DNA of 64,000 bases from Methylorubrum populi (GCA_036946625.1 JAQIIU010000003.1:879961-943960), one strand, 5' to 3'; numbered from the stretch's first letter, positions 46,695-60,342 are shown. Numbers and translations: made by a program. The notes: generated from the sequence alone by a model not told the origin.

Positions 46695-47284
46695 GCGGTG
46701 ATCCGCTCGATCGGCCAATCCCACCACGCCACGGCCCGGAGACGCGCGGCCTCCTCGTCCGAGAAGCGGCGCCGGACGACCCTTGCCGGGTTGCCGGCGA
46801 CGATGGCGTAGGGCGGGACATCGGCCGCGACGACGGCGTGCGCCGCGACCACCGCGCCGTCGCCGACCGAGACGCCCGGCATCACGGTGCTGCGAAAGCC
46901 GAGCCACACGTCATGGCCGATCACGGTGTCGCCCCGGTTCGGAAAATCGAGTTCTTTCTCGTGCCGGCCGATCCAGGCCCCGCCGAAGATCGGGAAGGGA
47001 TAGGTCGAGAGCCCGTCCAGCCGGTGGTTGCCGCCGTTCATCAGGAAGCGCGTGCCGGAGGCGATGGCACAGAACTTCCCGATCACCAGCCGGTCGCCGA
47101 TGAAGGGAAAGTGGTAGAGGATCGCGTCGAGGAAGGCCTGCGGCCCGGCCGGATCGTCGTAGTAGGTGTAGGCACCGACTTCGACGTTCTCCGGCAGGGC
47201 GAGGTTGCGGATGAAGGTGACGCGCGCCTGCCCCGGGATCGGGTGCAGCGCGTTCGGATCCGGGCCGAGACCGTTCGCCGGCAT
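46616..47284 (-). CDS. Vat/CatB-type xenobiotic acetyltransferase
   Basis: 222-residue left-handed beta-helix (hexapeptide repeat) acetyltransferase. GAYTYYDDPAGPQAFLD, the LVIGKFCAIASGTRFLMNGGNH segment with the catalytic His, and DTVIGHDVWLGFRSTVMPGV match the streptogramin A/chloramphenicol (Vat/CatB, XAT) group. Such chromosomal genes may acetylate chloramphenicol-like or entirely different hydroxyl acceptors; resistance is not implied by sequence alone. Start MPANGLGPDPNALHPI is family-like. Isolated gene in a repeat-rich stretch. Confidence 0.88.
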   Translation of the reverse strand: MPANGLGPDPNALHPIPGQARVTFIRNLALPENVEVGAYTYYDDPAGPQAFLDAILYHFPFIGDRLVIGKFCAIASGTRFLMNGGNHRLDGLSTYPFPIFGGAWIGRHEKELDFPNRGDTVIGHDVWLGFRSTVMPGVSVGDGAVVAAHAVVAADVPPYAIVAGNPARVVRRRFSDEEAARLRAVAWWDWPIERITAHLPLIGGGDIGALEAVAGEAASAAP

Positions 47285-47370
47285 GGTTTGCTCCCTCGTC
47301 GCGTGTGCCGTTCGACTCGATTGCAGCCGCCCGTGGCAGGATCGCGGCGCTGGAGGCCGAGGATCGTGCT

Positions 47371-47731
47371 CAGGGCCATCGCTCGAAGCCGCCTGAGCGG
47401 CTTCGCGGCGCGAAGAGCGCCGCGCGGAGCGGGCTTTTCAGGATGTCAGTCCTGAAAAGCATCGAGCGGAGCGAAAGCCCAAGGGGCCGAGATGTCCGCG
47501 GAGGCGGGCGCCGGCGACTGATACGCTATCCGGTTGATGAGTTCGGCCTGTCCTGCGTCATCGCGAGGCGAAGCCGTGGCGATCCAGGGCGCGACCTTTC
47601 CGGACCTGTCGCGCCCTGGATCGCTTCGCGGCCGCTCGCGATGACGGAGGGGGGCCAAACCCGAAGCGATCAATCGGAAACGGTATGAGGCCGGCAAAAA
47701 CCAGGGCAATCGTTTTCAAGCGATTGCCCTG
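47371..47731 (+). mobile_element. MITE-like element with ISAs1-like ends, copy A (nested insertion)
   Basis: 361 bp from CAGGGCCATCGCTCGAAG to AAGCGATTGCCCTG. Directly flanked by the perfect 10-bp duplication GGATCGTGCT (47361-47370 and 47732-47741). The ends match the terminal repeats of the ISAs1 element at 1169-2435 (CAGGGxAATCGCTTCAG), and 8-10 bp duplications are typical for that family. It encodes no transposase. The 166-bp element (47521-47686) sits inside it, so its own length is about 195 bp. The right end is itself a hairpin (47701-47731). Confidence 0.88.
47521..47686 (-). repeat. 166-bp element, copy 4 (nested in MITE copy A)
   Basis: Exactly 166 bp from ATACGCTATCCGGTTGATG to ATCGGAAACGGTAT. 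The related MITE at 58962 has the uninterrupted sequence GGCGACTGAGGCCGG where this copy has GGCGACTGA...GTATGAGGCCGG, giving an empty site for comparison. Confidence 0.9.
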
Positions 47732-47813
47732 GGATCGTGCTTCGAACCGCTTGAATTCGCGGCGCGCCGGGGGTAAGTCACGGCTCAACATTTCTGGTGC
47801 AGTCGATAGGCTG

Positions 47814-47862
47814 CTTGCGGGAGTGGGCCCCCCGGGGTCCGCTCTTTTTTATTTCCCGCAAG
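47814..47862 (+). terminator. Leader terminator and alternative stem upstream of rimP
   Basis: GAGTGGGCCCC / GGGGTCCGCTC (47821-47844) forms an 11-bp stem with two wobbles, followed by TTTTTT: a textbook Rho-independent terminator on the plus strand. An outer pair CTTGCGGGA (47814-47822) / TCCCGCAAG (47854-47862) encloses it and overlaps its first bases, so the two folds may compete. No plus-strand gene ends just upstream, so it probably attenuates the rimP-nusA operon. Confidence 0.75.
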
Positions 47863-47922
47863 GACCCCTGTACCGGAACTGCCAAGTTTTCATCCCGACT
47901 GAGTCTTTCGGAAAACGACAGC

Positions 47923-48666
47923 ATGGCGGAGCCCACCGAGAAGCGGCTTGTCGGCGAAACGGGCGTCGCCGCGCGCGTGGCCCAGGTGGTCGAGGGACCG
48001 ATCGAGGGCCTCGGCTTCCGGCTGGTGCGGGTGAAGGTCTCGACCGCGCAGGGCTGCACCGTGCAGATCATGGCCGAGCGGCCCGACGGCACCATGGGCG
48101 TCGACGAGTGCGAGACGGTGAGCCGCGCCATCTCGCCGATCCTCGATCTCGAAGATCCGGTCGGCGGTGCCTACCACCTCGAAGTCTCCTCGCCCGGCAT
48201 CGACCGGCCGCTGGTGCGCGTCTCGGATTTCGAGCGCTGGGCCGGCTACGAGGCGAAGGTGGAGCTGGCCGTGCCGCTCGACGGGCGCAAGCGCTTCCGC
48301 GGCATCCTCGGCGGGCCGAGCGCCGACGGCGCCACGGTGCCGATCGACCTGCCCGACGTGAAGCCCGGCCTGCCGAGCCGCATCGACCTGCCGCTGCGCG
48401 ATCTCGGCGAGGCGCATCTCGTCCTCACCGACGACCTGATCCGCGAATCGCTGCGCCGCGGCTCCGCCCCGCCGCAGGACGGCGACGACGAGGACGCGGA
48501 TGAGGCCGACGAGGCGGAGGACGAGGCGCCGCAGATCCGCTTCATCCCGCAGCCGAAGCGGCCCAGGCCCAAACCCGACAAGCCTGTGAAGGCGAAGAAG
48601 CCCAGGCCCGGCGGCCCGACCGTCACCAAGGCCGCCCGCCTCAAGAACCGCGACACCCTGCACTGA
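47923..48666 (+). CDS. rimP: Ribosome maturation factor RimP
   Basis: 247-residue RimP, needed for 30S maturation. The N-terminal domain ([40 protein letters not shown]) and [14 protein letters not shown] are diagnostic. It is longer than the usual 150-180 residues: residues about 185-247 form an acidic then Lys/Pro-rich tail, as in other Rhizobiales. ATG 47923 is chosen because MAEPTEKR begins the conserved part; the upstream frame crosses the leader terminator. First gene of rimP-nusA-ylxR-infB-rbfA-truB. Confidence 0.95.
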   Translation: MAEPTEKRLVGETGVAARVAQVVEGPIEGLGFRLVRVKVSTAQGCTVQIMAERPDGTMGVDECETVSRAISPILDLEDPVGGAYHLEVSSPGIDRPLVRVSDFERWAGYEAKVELAVPLDGRKRFRGILGGPSADGATVPIDLPDVKPGLPSRIDLPLRDLGEAHLVLTDDLIRESLRRGSAPPQDGDDEDADEADEAEDEAPQIRFIPQPKRPRPKPDKPVKAKKPRPGGPTVTKAARLKNRDTLH

Positions 48667-48741
48667 TTTTTTTCGCGTTTCCCCGTCCCGAGAGACGGGG
48701 GGTACGCCTGCAAGCACGACCTGAAGGAAGGACCAGGAACC

Positions 48742-50367
<1,626 letters not shown>

Positions 50368-50387
50368 GCGAAGGGCAGGGCACCGCG

Positions 50388-51128
50388 ATGCAGGACATGA
50401 CCGTGCAGGGGGAGGCGGCCGGGACCGGCCCGGAGCTCGACCGCGGCCCCGGCCGCGGCCGGGAGCCCGTGCGCACCTGCATCGTCACCCGCACGGCGCA
50501 GTCGCCCTCCGGCCTGATCCGCTTCGTGCTGGGGCCGGACGGCACGGTGGTGCCGGACCTGCGCGCCCGCCTGCCGGGCCGCGGCGCATGGGTCACCGCC
50601 ACCCGCGCCACGGTCGAGGCGGCGGTCAAGCGCCGCGCCTTCAACCGCGCGTTCAGGACGAGCGAGGCGAAGGTCGCGCCCGACCTCGCGGAGCAGGTCT
50701 CGGACGGTCTGCGCACCGACCTGCGTCAGGCGCTGGCGCTCGCCAACAAGGCCGGTTGCGTCGTCACCGGCTTCGGCAAGGTCGAGTCGGCGGTGCTCGG
50801 TGCCGGGGGCGTCGCGGCCCTGATTCACGCCAGCGACGCCGCCGCGGACGGTCGCCGCAAGCTCGCCGCCGCCTTGCGGCGCCGCTACGGCGATGCCATA
50901 TCGGTCATTCCCGTCGTCGATGACCTGTCCAACGCCGAATTGGACATGGCATTGGGCCGGGATCATGTGATACACGCTGCCCTCATCGCGGGAGCCGGCA
51001 CCACCGGCTATCTCGCGCGTTGGCGTCGGTTCCGCACCTTCGAGGGTATGGCGTCGGCGTCCGAGGAGGACGCCCCGCTCGATGCTGGGCCGGCCGCCTT
51101 TGATTCGCACGACGACGGAATGAGATGA
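50388..51128 (+). CDS. YlxR-family RNA-binding protein (two-domain form)
   Basis: 246 residues. The N-terminal YlxR domain (about 25-105: RTCIVTRTAQSPSGLIRFV, PGRGAWVTATRATVEAAVKR, FNRAF) is fused to an L7Ae-like region (about 115-200: ALANKAGCVVTGFGKVESAV, IHASDAAADGRRKL). This fusion is the usual form in alphaproteobacteria, encoded between nusA and infB. A nucleic-acid-binding role in transcription or ribosome function is inferred. A second in-frame ATG at 50397 could be the real start. Confidence 0.88.
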   Translation: MQDMTVQGEAAGTGPELDRGPGRGREPVRTCIVTRTAQSPSGLIRFVLGPDGTVVPDLRARLPGRGAWVTATRATVEAAVKRRAFNRAFRTSEAKVAPDLAEQVSDGLRTDLRQALALANKAGCVVTGFGKVESAVLGAGGVAALIHASDAAADGRRKLAAALRRRYGDAISVIPVVDDLSNAELDMALGRDHVIHAALIAGAGTTGYLARWRRFRTFEGMASASEEDAPLDAGPAAFDSHDDGMR

Positions 51129-51192
51129 CAATCGGCCGGGCATGCCCGCCGCCGGCCGACGGGACGATGGAAGCCCTCAGGGTTCAGACTGA

Positions 51193-54114
<2,922 letters not shown>

Positions 54115-54144
54115 GCGGCCCTCTTCCGCCGCTCTTCGAGAAGC

Positions 54145-54176
54145 GGGGCCGCGGCGAAAGCTGCGGCCCCCTTTGT
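54145..54176 (+). terminator. Hairpin downstream of infB
   Basis: GGGGCCGCGGC-GAAA-GCTGCGGCCCC stem (54145-54170) with a stable GAAA loop followed by CTTTGTTT. It could terminate or partially terminate infB transcripts before rbfA. Confidence 0.7.
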
Positions 54177-54216
54177 TTCAGGCACGAACCTTGCGCCTCA
54201 GCGACGTCGATCCCCG

Positions 54217-54654
54217 ATGGCTCAGAAGCAGACTTCCTCCGGTCCCTCGCAGCGCCAGCAGCGCGTGGCCGAACTCGTGCGCCATGCCCTGGCCGAAGTG
54301 CTCCAGCGCGGCGACATCCAGGATCCGGTGCTCGGCTCCCACGTCGTCACCGTGCCCGAGGTGCGGATGTCGCCGGACCTCAAGCTCGCCACCGCCTACG
54401 TCATGCCGCTCGGCGGACAGGACGAGGCGCCGGTGATCGCCGCGCTCGACCGCCACAAGAAGATCCTCCGCCAGGAGGTGGCCCGGCGGGTGAACCTGAA
54501 ATACGCCCCCGAACTGCGCTTCCGCCGGGACGAGACCTTCGACGAGGCCGCCCGCATCGCCCGGCTGCTGCGCAGCGAGAAGGTCCAACGGGATCTCGAC
54601 AGCGCACCCCGCGCCGAAGACGAGGCCGAACCGGATTCGCCCTCGCGCGATTGA
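54217..54654 (+). CDS. rbfA: Ribosome-binding factor A
   Basis: 145-residue RbfA, a KH-like fold protein for 16S 5'-end maturation. Conserved [40 protein letters not shown] and [19 protein letters not shown] are present. The C-terminal 20 residues are acidic and disordered. It lies about 100 bases after infB and upstream of truB in the usual order. Confidence 0.96.
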   Translation: MAQKQTSSGPSQRQQRVAELVRHALAEVLQRGDIQDPVLGSHVVTVPEVRMSPDLKLATAYVMPLGGQDEAPVIAALDRHKKILRQEVARRVNLKYAPELRFRRDETFDEAARIARLLRSEKVQRDLDSAPRAEDEAEPDSPSRD

Positions 54655-54779
54655 TGTCGATCCGGGCGGTTTTTCTCAAGCCGCCCACTCACCCTTCGGG
54701 CCGGTTGTTCGGGCCCGTGGACGGGACGAGTCCGTCGAAAAGACCCGTCGCAAGAAAAGACCCGTCGATCGAGGACAGG

Positions 54780-55805
54780 ATGCAGGACGAGATTTCTTCC
54801 GAGCGCGCCGTCGAGGCGCCGCAGGGGCCGCGCGGCGATGTCCGGCGCGATGGGCCGCCGCAGGGCGGACGCCGACCCCAGCGCGGTCGACCGCGCCATG
54901 ACCGCCCGAAGAAGAACGACGTGAGCGGCTGGGTGGTGCTCGACAAGGGCGTCGGCATCACCTCGACCCAGGCCGTGGCCGTGGTGAAGCGCCTGTTCAA
55001 TGCCAAGAAGGCCGGCCACGCCGGCACCCTCGACCCGCTCGCCTCCGGCATCCTGCCGATCGCGCTCGGCGAGGCGACCAAGACCGTCCCCTTCGTCATG
55101 GACGGCCGCAAGGCCTATCGCTTCGAGGTGACCTGGGGCGTCGAGACCGATACCGACGACGCGGAGGGCCGCCCGGTCGAGACCTCCGGGAACCGGCCGA
55201 CCCGCGAGGCGGTGGAGGCGGCGCTGCCGGCCTTCGTCGGCGAGATCGAGCAGGTGCCGCCGCGCTTCTCCGCCATCAAGATCCAGGGCGAGCGCGCCTA
55301 CGACCTCGCCCGCGACGGCGAGGTGGTGGAACTCGTCGCCCGGGCCGTGCGCATCGACCACCTCTCGGTGATCGAGCATCACGGCGACCGCACGGTGATC
55401 GCCGCCGAGTGCGGCAAGGGCACCTATGTCCGCGCGCTCGCCCGCGATCTCGGGCGCACGCTCGGCTGCTGCGGCCACGTCTCCGCCCTGCGGCGCACCC
55501 GCGTCGGCCCCTTCGAGGAGGCGGGCGCCTGCACCGTCGCCGCGCTGGAGGAGAGCACGGAGATGCATCTCCGCGCCGTCGAGACCGCCCTGGACGAGAT
55601 CCCCTCGGTCGCGGTGAGCCGCGATATGGGATTGCGCCTGATGCGCGGTCAGCCGGTGATCCTGCGCGGCCACGACGCGCCGATGGAGGGCAAGGTCTAC
55701 GCGACCTGCGGTGGCGTCCTCGTCGCGGTCGGCGACGTCGAGCGCGGGGAATTGGTCCCGCATCGCGTGTTCCATCTGGGTGGAACGGCGCAGCAGAGAA
55801 ACTGA
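54780..55805 (+). CDS. truB: tRNA pseudouridine-55 synthase
   Basis: 341-residue TruB, which makes pseudouridine 55 in the tRNA T-loop. The catalytic Asp is in HAGTLDPLASG; GWVVLDKGVGITSTQAVAVV, VPPRFSAIKIQGERAYDLAR, CGKGTYVRALARDLG and SALRRTRVGPF are typical. It carries an unusual basic, Arg/Gly/Gln-rich N-terminal extension of about 45 residues before the domain. ATG 54780 follows GAGGACAGG. An 11-bp direct repeat AAGACCCGTCG lies just upstream. Confidence 0.96.
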   Translation: MQDEISSERAVEAPQGPRGDVRRDGPPQGGRRPQRGRPRHDRPKKNDVSGWVVLDKGVGITSTQAVAVVKRLFNAKKAGHAGTLDPLASGILPIALGEATKTVPFVMDGRKAYRFEVTWGVETDTDDAEGRPVETSGNRPTREAVEAALPAFVGEIEQVPPRFSAIKIQGERAYDLARDGEVVELVARAVRIDHLSVIEHHGDRTVIAAECGKGTYVRALARDLGRTLGCCGHVSALRRTRVGPFEEAGACTVAALEESTEMHLRAVETALDEIPSVAVSRDMGLRLMRGQPVILRGHDAPMEGKVYATCGGVLVAVGDVERGELVPHRVFHLGGTAQQRN

Positions 55806-55950
55806 GGAAAAGATCGGCGTCTGTTGCGTAACACACATGCTCTGCCTGCAAAGACGATCATAGGGCATTGAACGTCATGAGGAGGAGTAGCCGGCTTCAT
55901 TTAACCTCGGATCAATCCGACTCTTCTTAGAAGCCCGCTATCCTCATCGA

Positions 55951-57645
55951 ATGGTGGGCTTTTCCATGCGCGTGTCTCTCGGCCTCAAGCTGGCCACCGT
56001 CGTCGGGCTGCTCGGCCTCGTCGGAGCCGGCATATCCGCTTTCGCTCTCAGGCAGGCCGCGCAGCAGCAGGCGCGAGATGCCCTCACGGAGTCCTTCTGG
56101 AACGCCGGGCTCCAGGCGCGTGGCCTCGCCCAGGCCATCGAGCACGCCGTCGTCCAGGCGACCGCCCTCTATACCGCCGCGGATACGGCCGAAGCGAAGG
56201 ATCGCCTGTCCGCCCTGCAGGTGGCGCTCGCTGCGGTCGAGGAGGCCCGCGCTCCCTTCCTCGCCGCCATGGAGAGTCATCTGCCGCCGGAGAAGCGGCG
56301 CCGGCTCGATCTTTCGGTAAAGGAGTTCGTCGCCTACCAGACCGAGACCGCCGAACTCGGCCTGACGCTCTCGCCCCGCGCCGCCCTGATCCAGGCGAGC
56401 GACGAGGCGACGGTGAAGAACCGCGAGCGCATGGTCGGCGAGATCGGCGCGCTCGGACGCGACGTGCTCGCGCGGCTCGACGGGCAGCGCGAGGCGGCCG
56501 CCCAGGCGCAGCGGACGGGGTTCGTCACCCTCATCGCCGCACCGGCCGCGGCTCTCGTCCTGGCGCTGCTCGCCGCCTTCTGGATCATCCGGACCCAGAT
56601 CCAGCGCCCGCTGCACCGGCTCAAGGCGACGATGCAGGCGCTGGCCGACGACCGCCTCGACGCGGCGGTGCCGTTCACGACGCATCGCGACGAGGTCGGC
56701 GAGATGGCAGCGGCCATCGCGCATTTCCGCGCCGCGCTCATCGAGAAGCGCGAACTCGACGCCGCTGCCCGCGAGCGGCTGGCGGAAGACGGTGCCCGCG
56801 GCGCGCGCCTGGCCGCGGCGACCCAAGCCTTCGAGGACGAGACCCGGCGCGCGATCGCCGATCTCGCCGGCTCGGCGCAGGCCATGCGCTCGGCCGCCGA
56901 CCGACTGCGCGAGACCGCGAGCGACACGACCCTACGCGCGGTGCAGGTCGCGGGCGCGTCCGATCAATCGGCCGGCGTGGTGGACAGCATCGCCGGCGCG
57001 GCCGAGGAGCTGTCGAGTTCGGCCCACGGCATCGGCGAGCGCGTCCGCCACGCCAGCCGGATCGCCGAGACCGCGCTCGCCGACGCCCGCGGGCTGGAGA
57101 CGACGGTCGTGGCCCTGTCACGGGCGGCGGAGGAAGTCGGCACCGTGGTGACCTTGATCCGCACGGTCGCCGAGCAGACCAACCTCCTGGCCCTGAACGC
57201 GACCATCGAGGCCGCCCGCGCGGGTGAAGCCGGTCGCGGCTTCGCCGTGGTGGCGGGCGAGGTGAAGGCACTCGCCGGCCAGACGGCGACGGCGACCGAT
57301 CGGATCGCCGCCCAGGTCGCGGCGATCCAGCAGGCCGCCGACGGCACGAGCGCGGCCATCGGCGAGATCGGGCGGACGATCGCGCAGCTCAGCCTGATCG
57401 CCACGGAGGTCGCGGCGGCGGCCGAGCAGCAGGGCCAGGCGAGCCACGAGATCGCCCGCTCCATCGCCGGCGCCGCGTCCGATGCCCGAACCGTCTCGGA
57501 GAGCATCGCCGGAGTCCGCGCGGCGGCGGTCTCGAACGAGGAGCGCTCCGACGAGGTTCGGGTCGGCGCGGGTCAGGTCGGGGAGGGCAGTGCCACCCTT
57601 CAGGCGGCGATCGGCACATTCCTGGAGCGCGTGCACGCGGCCTGA
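55951..57645 (+). CDS. Methyl-accepting chemotaxis protein
   Basis: 564-residue chemoreceptor. TM1 (residues about 12-33) and TM2 (about 193-213) bracket a periplasmic helical sensor domain. A HAMP domain follows ([20 protein letters not shown]) and the cytoplasmic signalling hairpin has the tip [35 protein letters not shown]. No C-terminal CheR/CheB pentapeptide is present. The ligand is unknown. An alternative start at 55966 ([12 protein letters not shown]) is possible; neither has a clear ribosome site. Confidence 0.92.
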   Translation: MVGFSMRVSLGLKLATVVGLLGLVGAGISAFALRQAAQQQARDALTESFWNAGLQARGLAQAIEHAVVQATALYTAADTAEAKDRLSALQVALAAVEEARAPFLAAMESHLPPEKRRRLDLSVKEFVAYQTETAELGLTLSPRAALIQASDEATVKNRERMVGEIGALGRDVLARLDGQREAAAQAQRTGFVTLIAAPAAALVLALLAAFWIIRTQIQRPLHRLKATMQALADDRLDAAVPFTTHRDEVGEMAAAIAHFRAALIEKRELDAAARERLAEDGARGARLAAATQAFEDETRRAIADLAGSAQAMRSAADRLRETASDTTLRAVQVAGASDQSAGVVDSIAGAAEELSSSAHGIGERVRHASRIAETALADARGLETTVVALSRAAEEVGTVVTLIRTVAEQTNLLALNATIEAARAGEAGRGFAVVAGEVKALAGQTATATDRIAAQVAAIQQAADGTSAAIGEIGRTIAQLSLIATEVAAAAEQQGQASHEIARSIAGAASDARTVSESIAGVRAAAVSNEERSDEVRVGAGQVGEGSATLQAAIGTFLERVHAA

Positions 57646-57678
57646 GCGAGGGCGCCGCGCGTCATCGCGCGAAAGAAG

Positions 57679-57706
57679 AACGCCGCCCCGTTCGAGGGCG
57701 GCGTCT
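57679..57706 (-). terminator. Terminator of asd (convergent with the chemoreceptor gene)
   Basis: CGCCGCCC / GGGCGGCG stem with a 7-base loop. On the minus strand it is followed by TTCTTCTTT, so it terminates asd transcription; it may also stop the convergent plus-strand gene. Confidence 0.75.
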
Positions 57707-57728
57707 CGGTTCGATCCGTGAAAAGCCT

Positions 57729-58763
57729 TCAGGCGGCGGCCTTCGCCTTGCCGAGCAGCTTGCGGTTCACCAGCACCTCGGCGATCTGCACCGCGTTGAG
57801 GGCCGCGCCCTTGCGCAGGTTGTCCGAGACGCACCAGAAGTTCAGGCCGTTCTCGACCGTGGCGTCCTCGCGAATGCGGGAGATGTAGGTGGCATCCTCG
57901 CCCGCCGCCTCGTGGGGAGTCATGTAGCCGCCGTTCTCGCGCTTGTCGATCACCAGAACGCCCGGCGCCGAGCGCAGGATCTCGGTGGCCTGCTCCGCGC
58001 TGATCGGCTGCTCGAACTCGACGTTGACCGCCTCGGCATGGCCGATGAAGACCGGCACCCGCACCGCGGTCGCCGTGAGCTTGATCTTGGGATCGAGCAT
58101 CTTCTTGGTCTCGGCGACCATCTTCCACTCTTCCTTCGTGTAGCCGTCCTCCATGAACACGTCGATGTGCGGGATGACGTTGAAGGCGATGCGCTTGGTG
58201 AACTTCTTCGTCACGACCTCGCCGGCCGTGAACACGGCGCGGGTCTGGTTGAACAGCTCGTCCATGGCGTCCTTGCCGGCGCCGGAGACCGACTGATAGG
58301 TCGAGACCACGACGCGCTTGATCGTCGCCGCCTCGTGCAGCGGCTTCAGCGCGACGACGAGCTGCGCGGTCGAGCAGTTCGGGTTGGCGATGATGTTGCG
58401 CTTGGTGAAGCCCGCGACCGCGTCGGCGTTCACCTCGGGCACGATCAGCGGCACGTCGGCGTCGTAGCGGAACGCGGACGAGTTATCGATCACCACGCAA
58501 CCCTGCTGGCCGATGCGCGGGCTCCACTCCTTGGACGCCTCGCCGCCTGCCGACATCAGGCAGATGTCGGTGTCGGAGAAGTCGTAGGTGTCGAGCGCTT
58601 TGACCTTGAGAATCCTGTCGCCGAAGGAGACATCCTGGCCCTGGCTGCGGCGCGAGGCCAGCGCCACGACCTCGTCGGCCGGGAAGGCGCGCTCGGCCAG
58701 AATGTCGAGCATCTCGCGGCCCACGTTGCCCGTGGCTCCGACGACGGCGACCTTGTAACCCAT
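57729..58763 (-). CDS. asd: Aspartate-semialdehyde dehydrogenase
   Basis: 344-residue NADPH-dependent ASA dehydrogenase at the branch point to lysine/DAP, methionine and threonine. The N-terminal VAVVGATGNVGREML Rossmann motif, the catalytic Cys in ANPNCSTAQLVVALKPL, TYQSVSGAGKDAMDEL, and VPVFIGHAEAVNVEF are conserved. Start ATG 58763 begins MGYKVAVVG; the longer frame to 58859 has no family similarity. Single gene with its own terminator. Confidence 0.97.
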   Translation of the reverse strand: MGYKVAVVGATGNVGREMLDILAERAFPADEVVALASRRSQGQDVSFGDRILKVKALDTYDFSDTDICLMSAGGEASKEWSPRIGQQGCVVIDNSSAFRYDADVPLIVPEVNADAVAGFTKRNIIANPNCSTAQLVVALKPLHEAATIKRVVVSTYQSVSGAGKDAMDELFNQTRAVFTAGEVVTKKFTKRIAFNVIPHIDVFMEDGYTKEEWKMVAETKKMLDPKIKLTATAVRVPVFIGHAEAVNVEFEQPISAEQATEILRSAPGVLVIDKRENGGYMTPHEAAGEDATYISRIREDATVENGLNFWCVSDNLRKGAALNAVQIAEVLVNRKLLGKAKAAA

Positions 58764-59387
58764 CTCATCAAACTCCGCTGCGCGGGCGATGTCACCGGCC
58801 CGCCTCCTCCCGTGGCCGGCGGACACACCGCTCCGGACCGCTTTTCGGGAAGATTCCATAGGCGCGAGAACCCGCCCGATTCCGCGATCAGGTGGGCTTT
58901 TCGCGCGGCGCGAGCAAGATGCCCGACGCGCCCGCCTGTCAAGGGGGACGGGGCGGAACGACAGGCCATCGCGCGAAGCCGCCTGAGCGGCTTCGCGGCG
59001 CCAAGGGACACGACCAAGAGCGCCGCCAAGAGCGCCGCGCGGAGCGAGAGCTTGAAGCCCGCGCAGGCGGGCGCCGGCGACTGAGGCCGGCCAAAGAAAA
59101 CCAGGGCCATCGCTTGAAGCGATGGCCCTGAACGATGCTCAGGGCTGCGAACTCGGGTTGACGGGATGCGTCCGTTGGATGCGATCTCGCCGCCACGGCA
59201 CCGGACGATCGTCATCGGTCCGCGCCTGTGACGGGCCGTCGGCGACGACAACCCTCGATTCACCAACGGGCGAGAATTGCGGGGAGGGAGCCGGGTGTCG
59301 CAACCGGCTGGTGGCGACGAGCCCGGCAGAGAGGGCGTGACGGCGAGGGCCTCTGCGGCCCCGCGGACCCGACACAGGCCTGCGCCC
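58764..59387. other. Intergenic region with MITE copy B
   Basis: 624 bases without a convincing gene. Holds the MITE-like element at 58962-59130; the remainder (59131-59387) is GC-rich and I see nothing identifiable in it beyond promoter space for the gene at 59388. Confidence 0.65.
58962..59130 (+). mobile_element. MITE-like element with ISAs1-like ends, copy B (uninterrupted)
   Basis: 169 bp from CAGGCCATCGCGCGAAGC to AAGCGATGGCCCTG, with the same internal sequence as copy A (CCGCCTGAGCGGCTTCGCGG, GCGCCGCGCGGAGCG, GCGGGCGCCGGCGACTGA). The right end is a hairpin CAGGGCCATCGCTT/AAGCGATGGCCCTG. Only a 5-bp direct repeat (AACGA) abuts both ends. Confidence 0.8.
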
Positions 59388-60227
59388 ATGCTCCCCCATC
59401 CGGACGACGCCTTCGATCGGACCGGCGACCTCGCGATCCTGCCGCGTCCGCGTCCCTTCCGCGGGGCGCGCCTCGCGGTCAAGCTCGCGGCCTGCGCGGC
59501 GCTGATCGCCGGCCTGTCCCTCGTGGCCCGCGAACGCGCCGCGGCCCCCGAGCCGCCGCACGTCTGGAGCGAGCCGCCGCGGGCGGCGGAGGGCGCGCGC
59601 CGGGCCGTGGCCGCCACCGAGCCGCTCCTGACGCTGCGCGAGGATCCGGCCGAGCTTCCGCCGCAGCCGGAACCGACCCGCTGGAACGCCGCCAGCGGGC
59701 AGCGCGAGGATGGGACGGGCAGCGGCAGCTTCGACATGATCGAGGCGCCCTACCTCCTCGTCACCGCGACGGATTCGGGCGGACGGAGCGAGTCCGTTCC
59801 GAGCCTGTTCGTGACCCTGGTGCGGCGGGCGGCGGACGGGCGCGGCCTCTCCGTCACCCGCACCGGCGAGCGCGGCACCGTCGCGACCCGGCTGGGCGGT
59901 TTCGAGACCGTCGAAGCGACCTTGACGGGCGCGGGCAAGCGCACCTGCACCGGCTTCCGCAGCCTCGACCTGAGGGCCGTCGCCGTCGATGGCTGGCTCT
60001 GCGGCATCCTGGGCCAGGCGCCCGAACCGCGCGCCGTGGCCTGCGCCGTCGACCGGATCGTCCTGGCCGGCCGCGTGACGGCAACGTTCGGTGCCGACGC
60101 CTTCACAGCCCCGAGCGCCTGCCGCTCGGACGATGTCGCCGGAGCAGGGCCGGGCGATCGCACCGGTTCGATCGCCATCGCCGAGGCGGCGTCGCCGAGA
60201 AACAATGCGGCAAAATCGCGGCGATAA
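59388..60227 (+). CDS. Hypothetical protein with one transmembrane segment
   Basis: 279 residues from ATG 59388. One hydrophobic segment near the N-terminus (residues about 30-48, LAVKLAACAALIAGLSLVA) suggests an anchored periplasmic protein. The rest is Pro/Arg-rich then beta-rich (SGSFDMIEAPYLLVTATDSG, TRTGERGTVATRLGGFETV) with four Cys (TCTGF, LCGIL, VACAV, SACRS), compatible with two disulfides. No family recognised. The start is chosen because the residues upstream look like random coding. Confidence 0.65.
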   Translation: MLPHPDDAFDRTGDLAILPRPRPFRGARLAVKLAACAALIAGLSLVARERAAAPEPPHVWSEPPRAAEGARRAVAATEPLLTLREDPAELPPQPEPTRWNAASGQREDGTGSGSFDMIEAPYLLVTATDSGGRSESVPSLFVTLVRRAADGRGLSVTRTGERGTVATRLGGFETVEATLTGAGKRTCTGFRSLDLRAVAVDGWLCGILGQAPEPRAVACAVDRIVLAGRVTATFGADAFTAPSACRSDDVAGAGPGDRTGSIAIAEAASPRNNAAKSRR

Positions 60228-60342
60228 TGACGAAGCGCGGCCTTATTTCGGGAACAACGGCCACGCCGGAACGTCTACTCTGCAACGACGGGATTCTTAA
60301 CGAACGGCCCGTACCGTAGGCTCTCACACGACAAGGTACGCC

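Larger units (their letters stand above)
47285..47922. other. Region of nested repeats and the rimP leader
   Basis: 638 bases without a protein gene. It contains a MITE-like element with a nested 166-bp repeat (47371-47731), its target duplications, and then the leader and terminator of the rimP-nusA operon. Confidence 0.8.
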
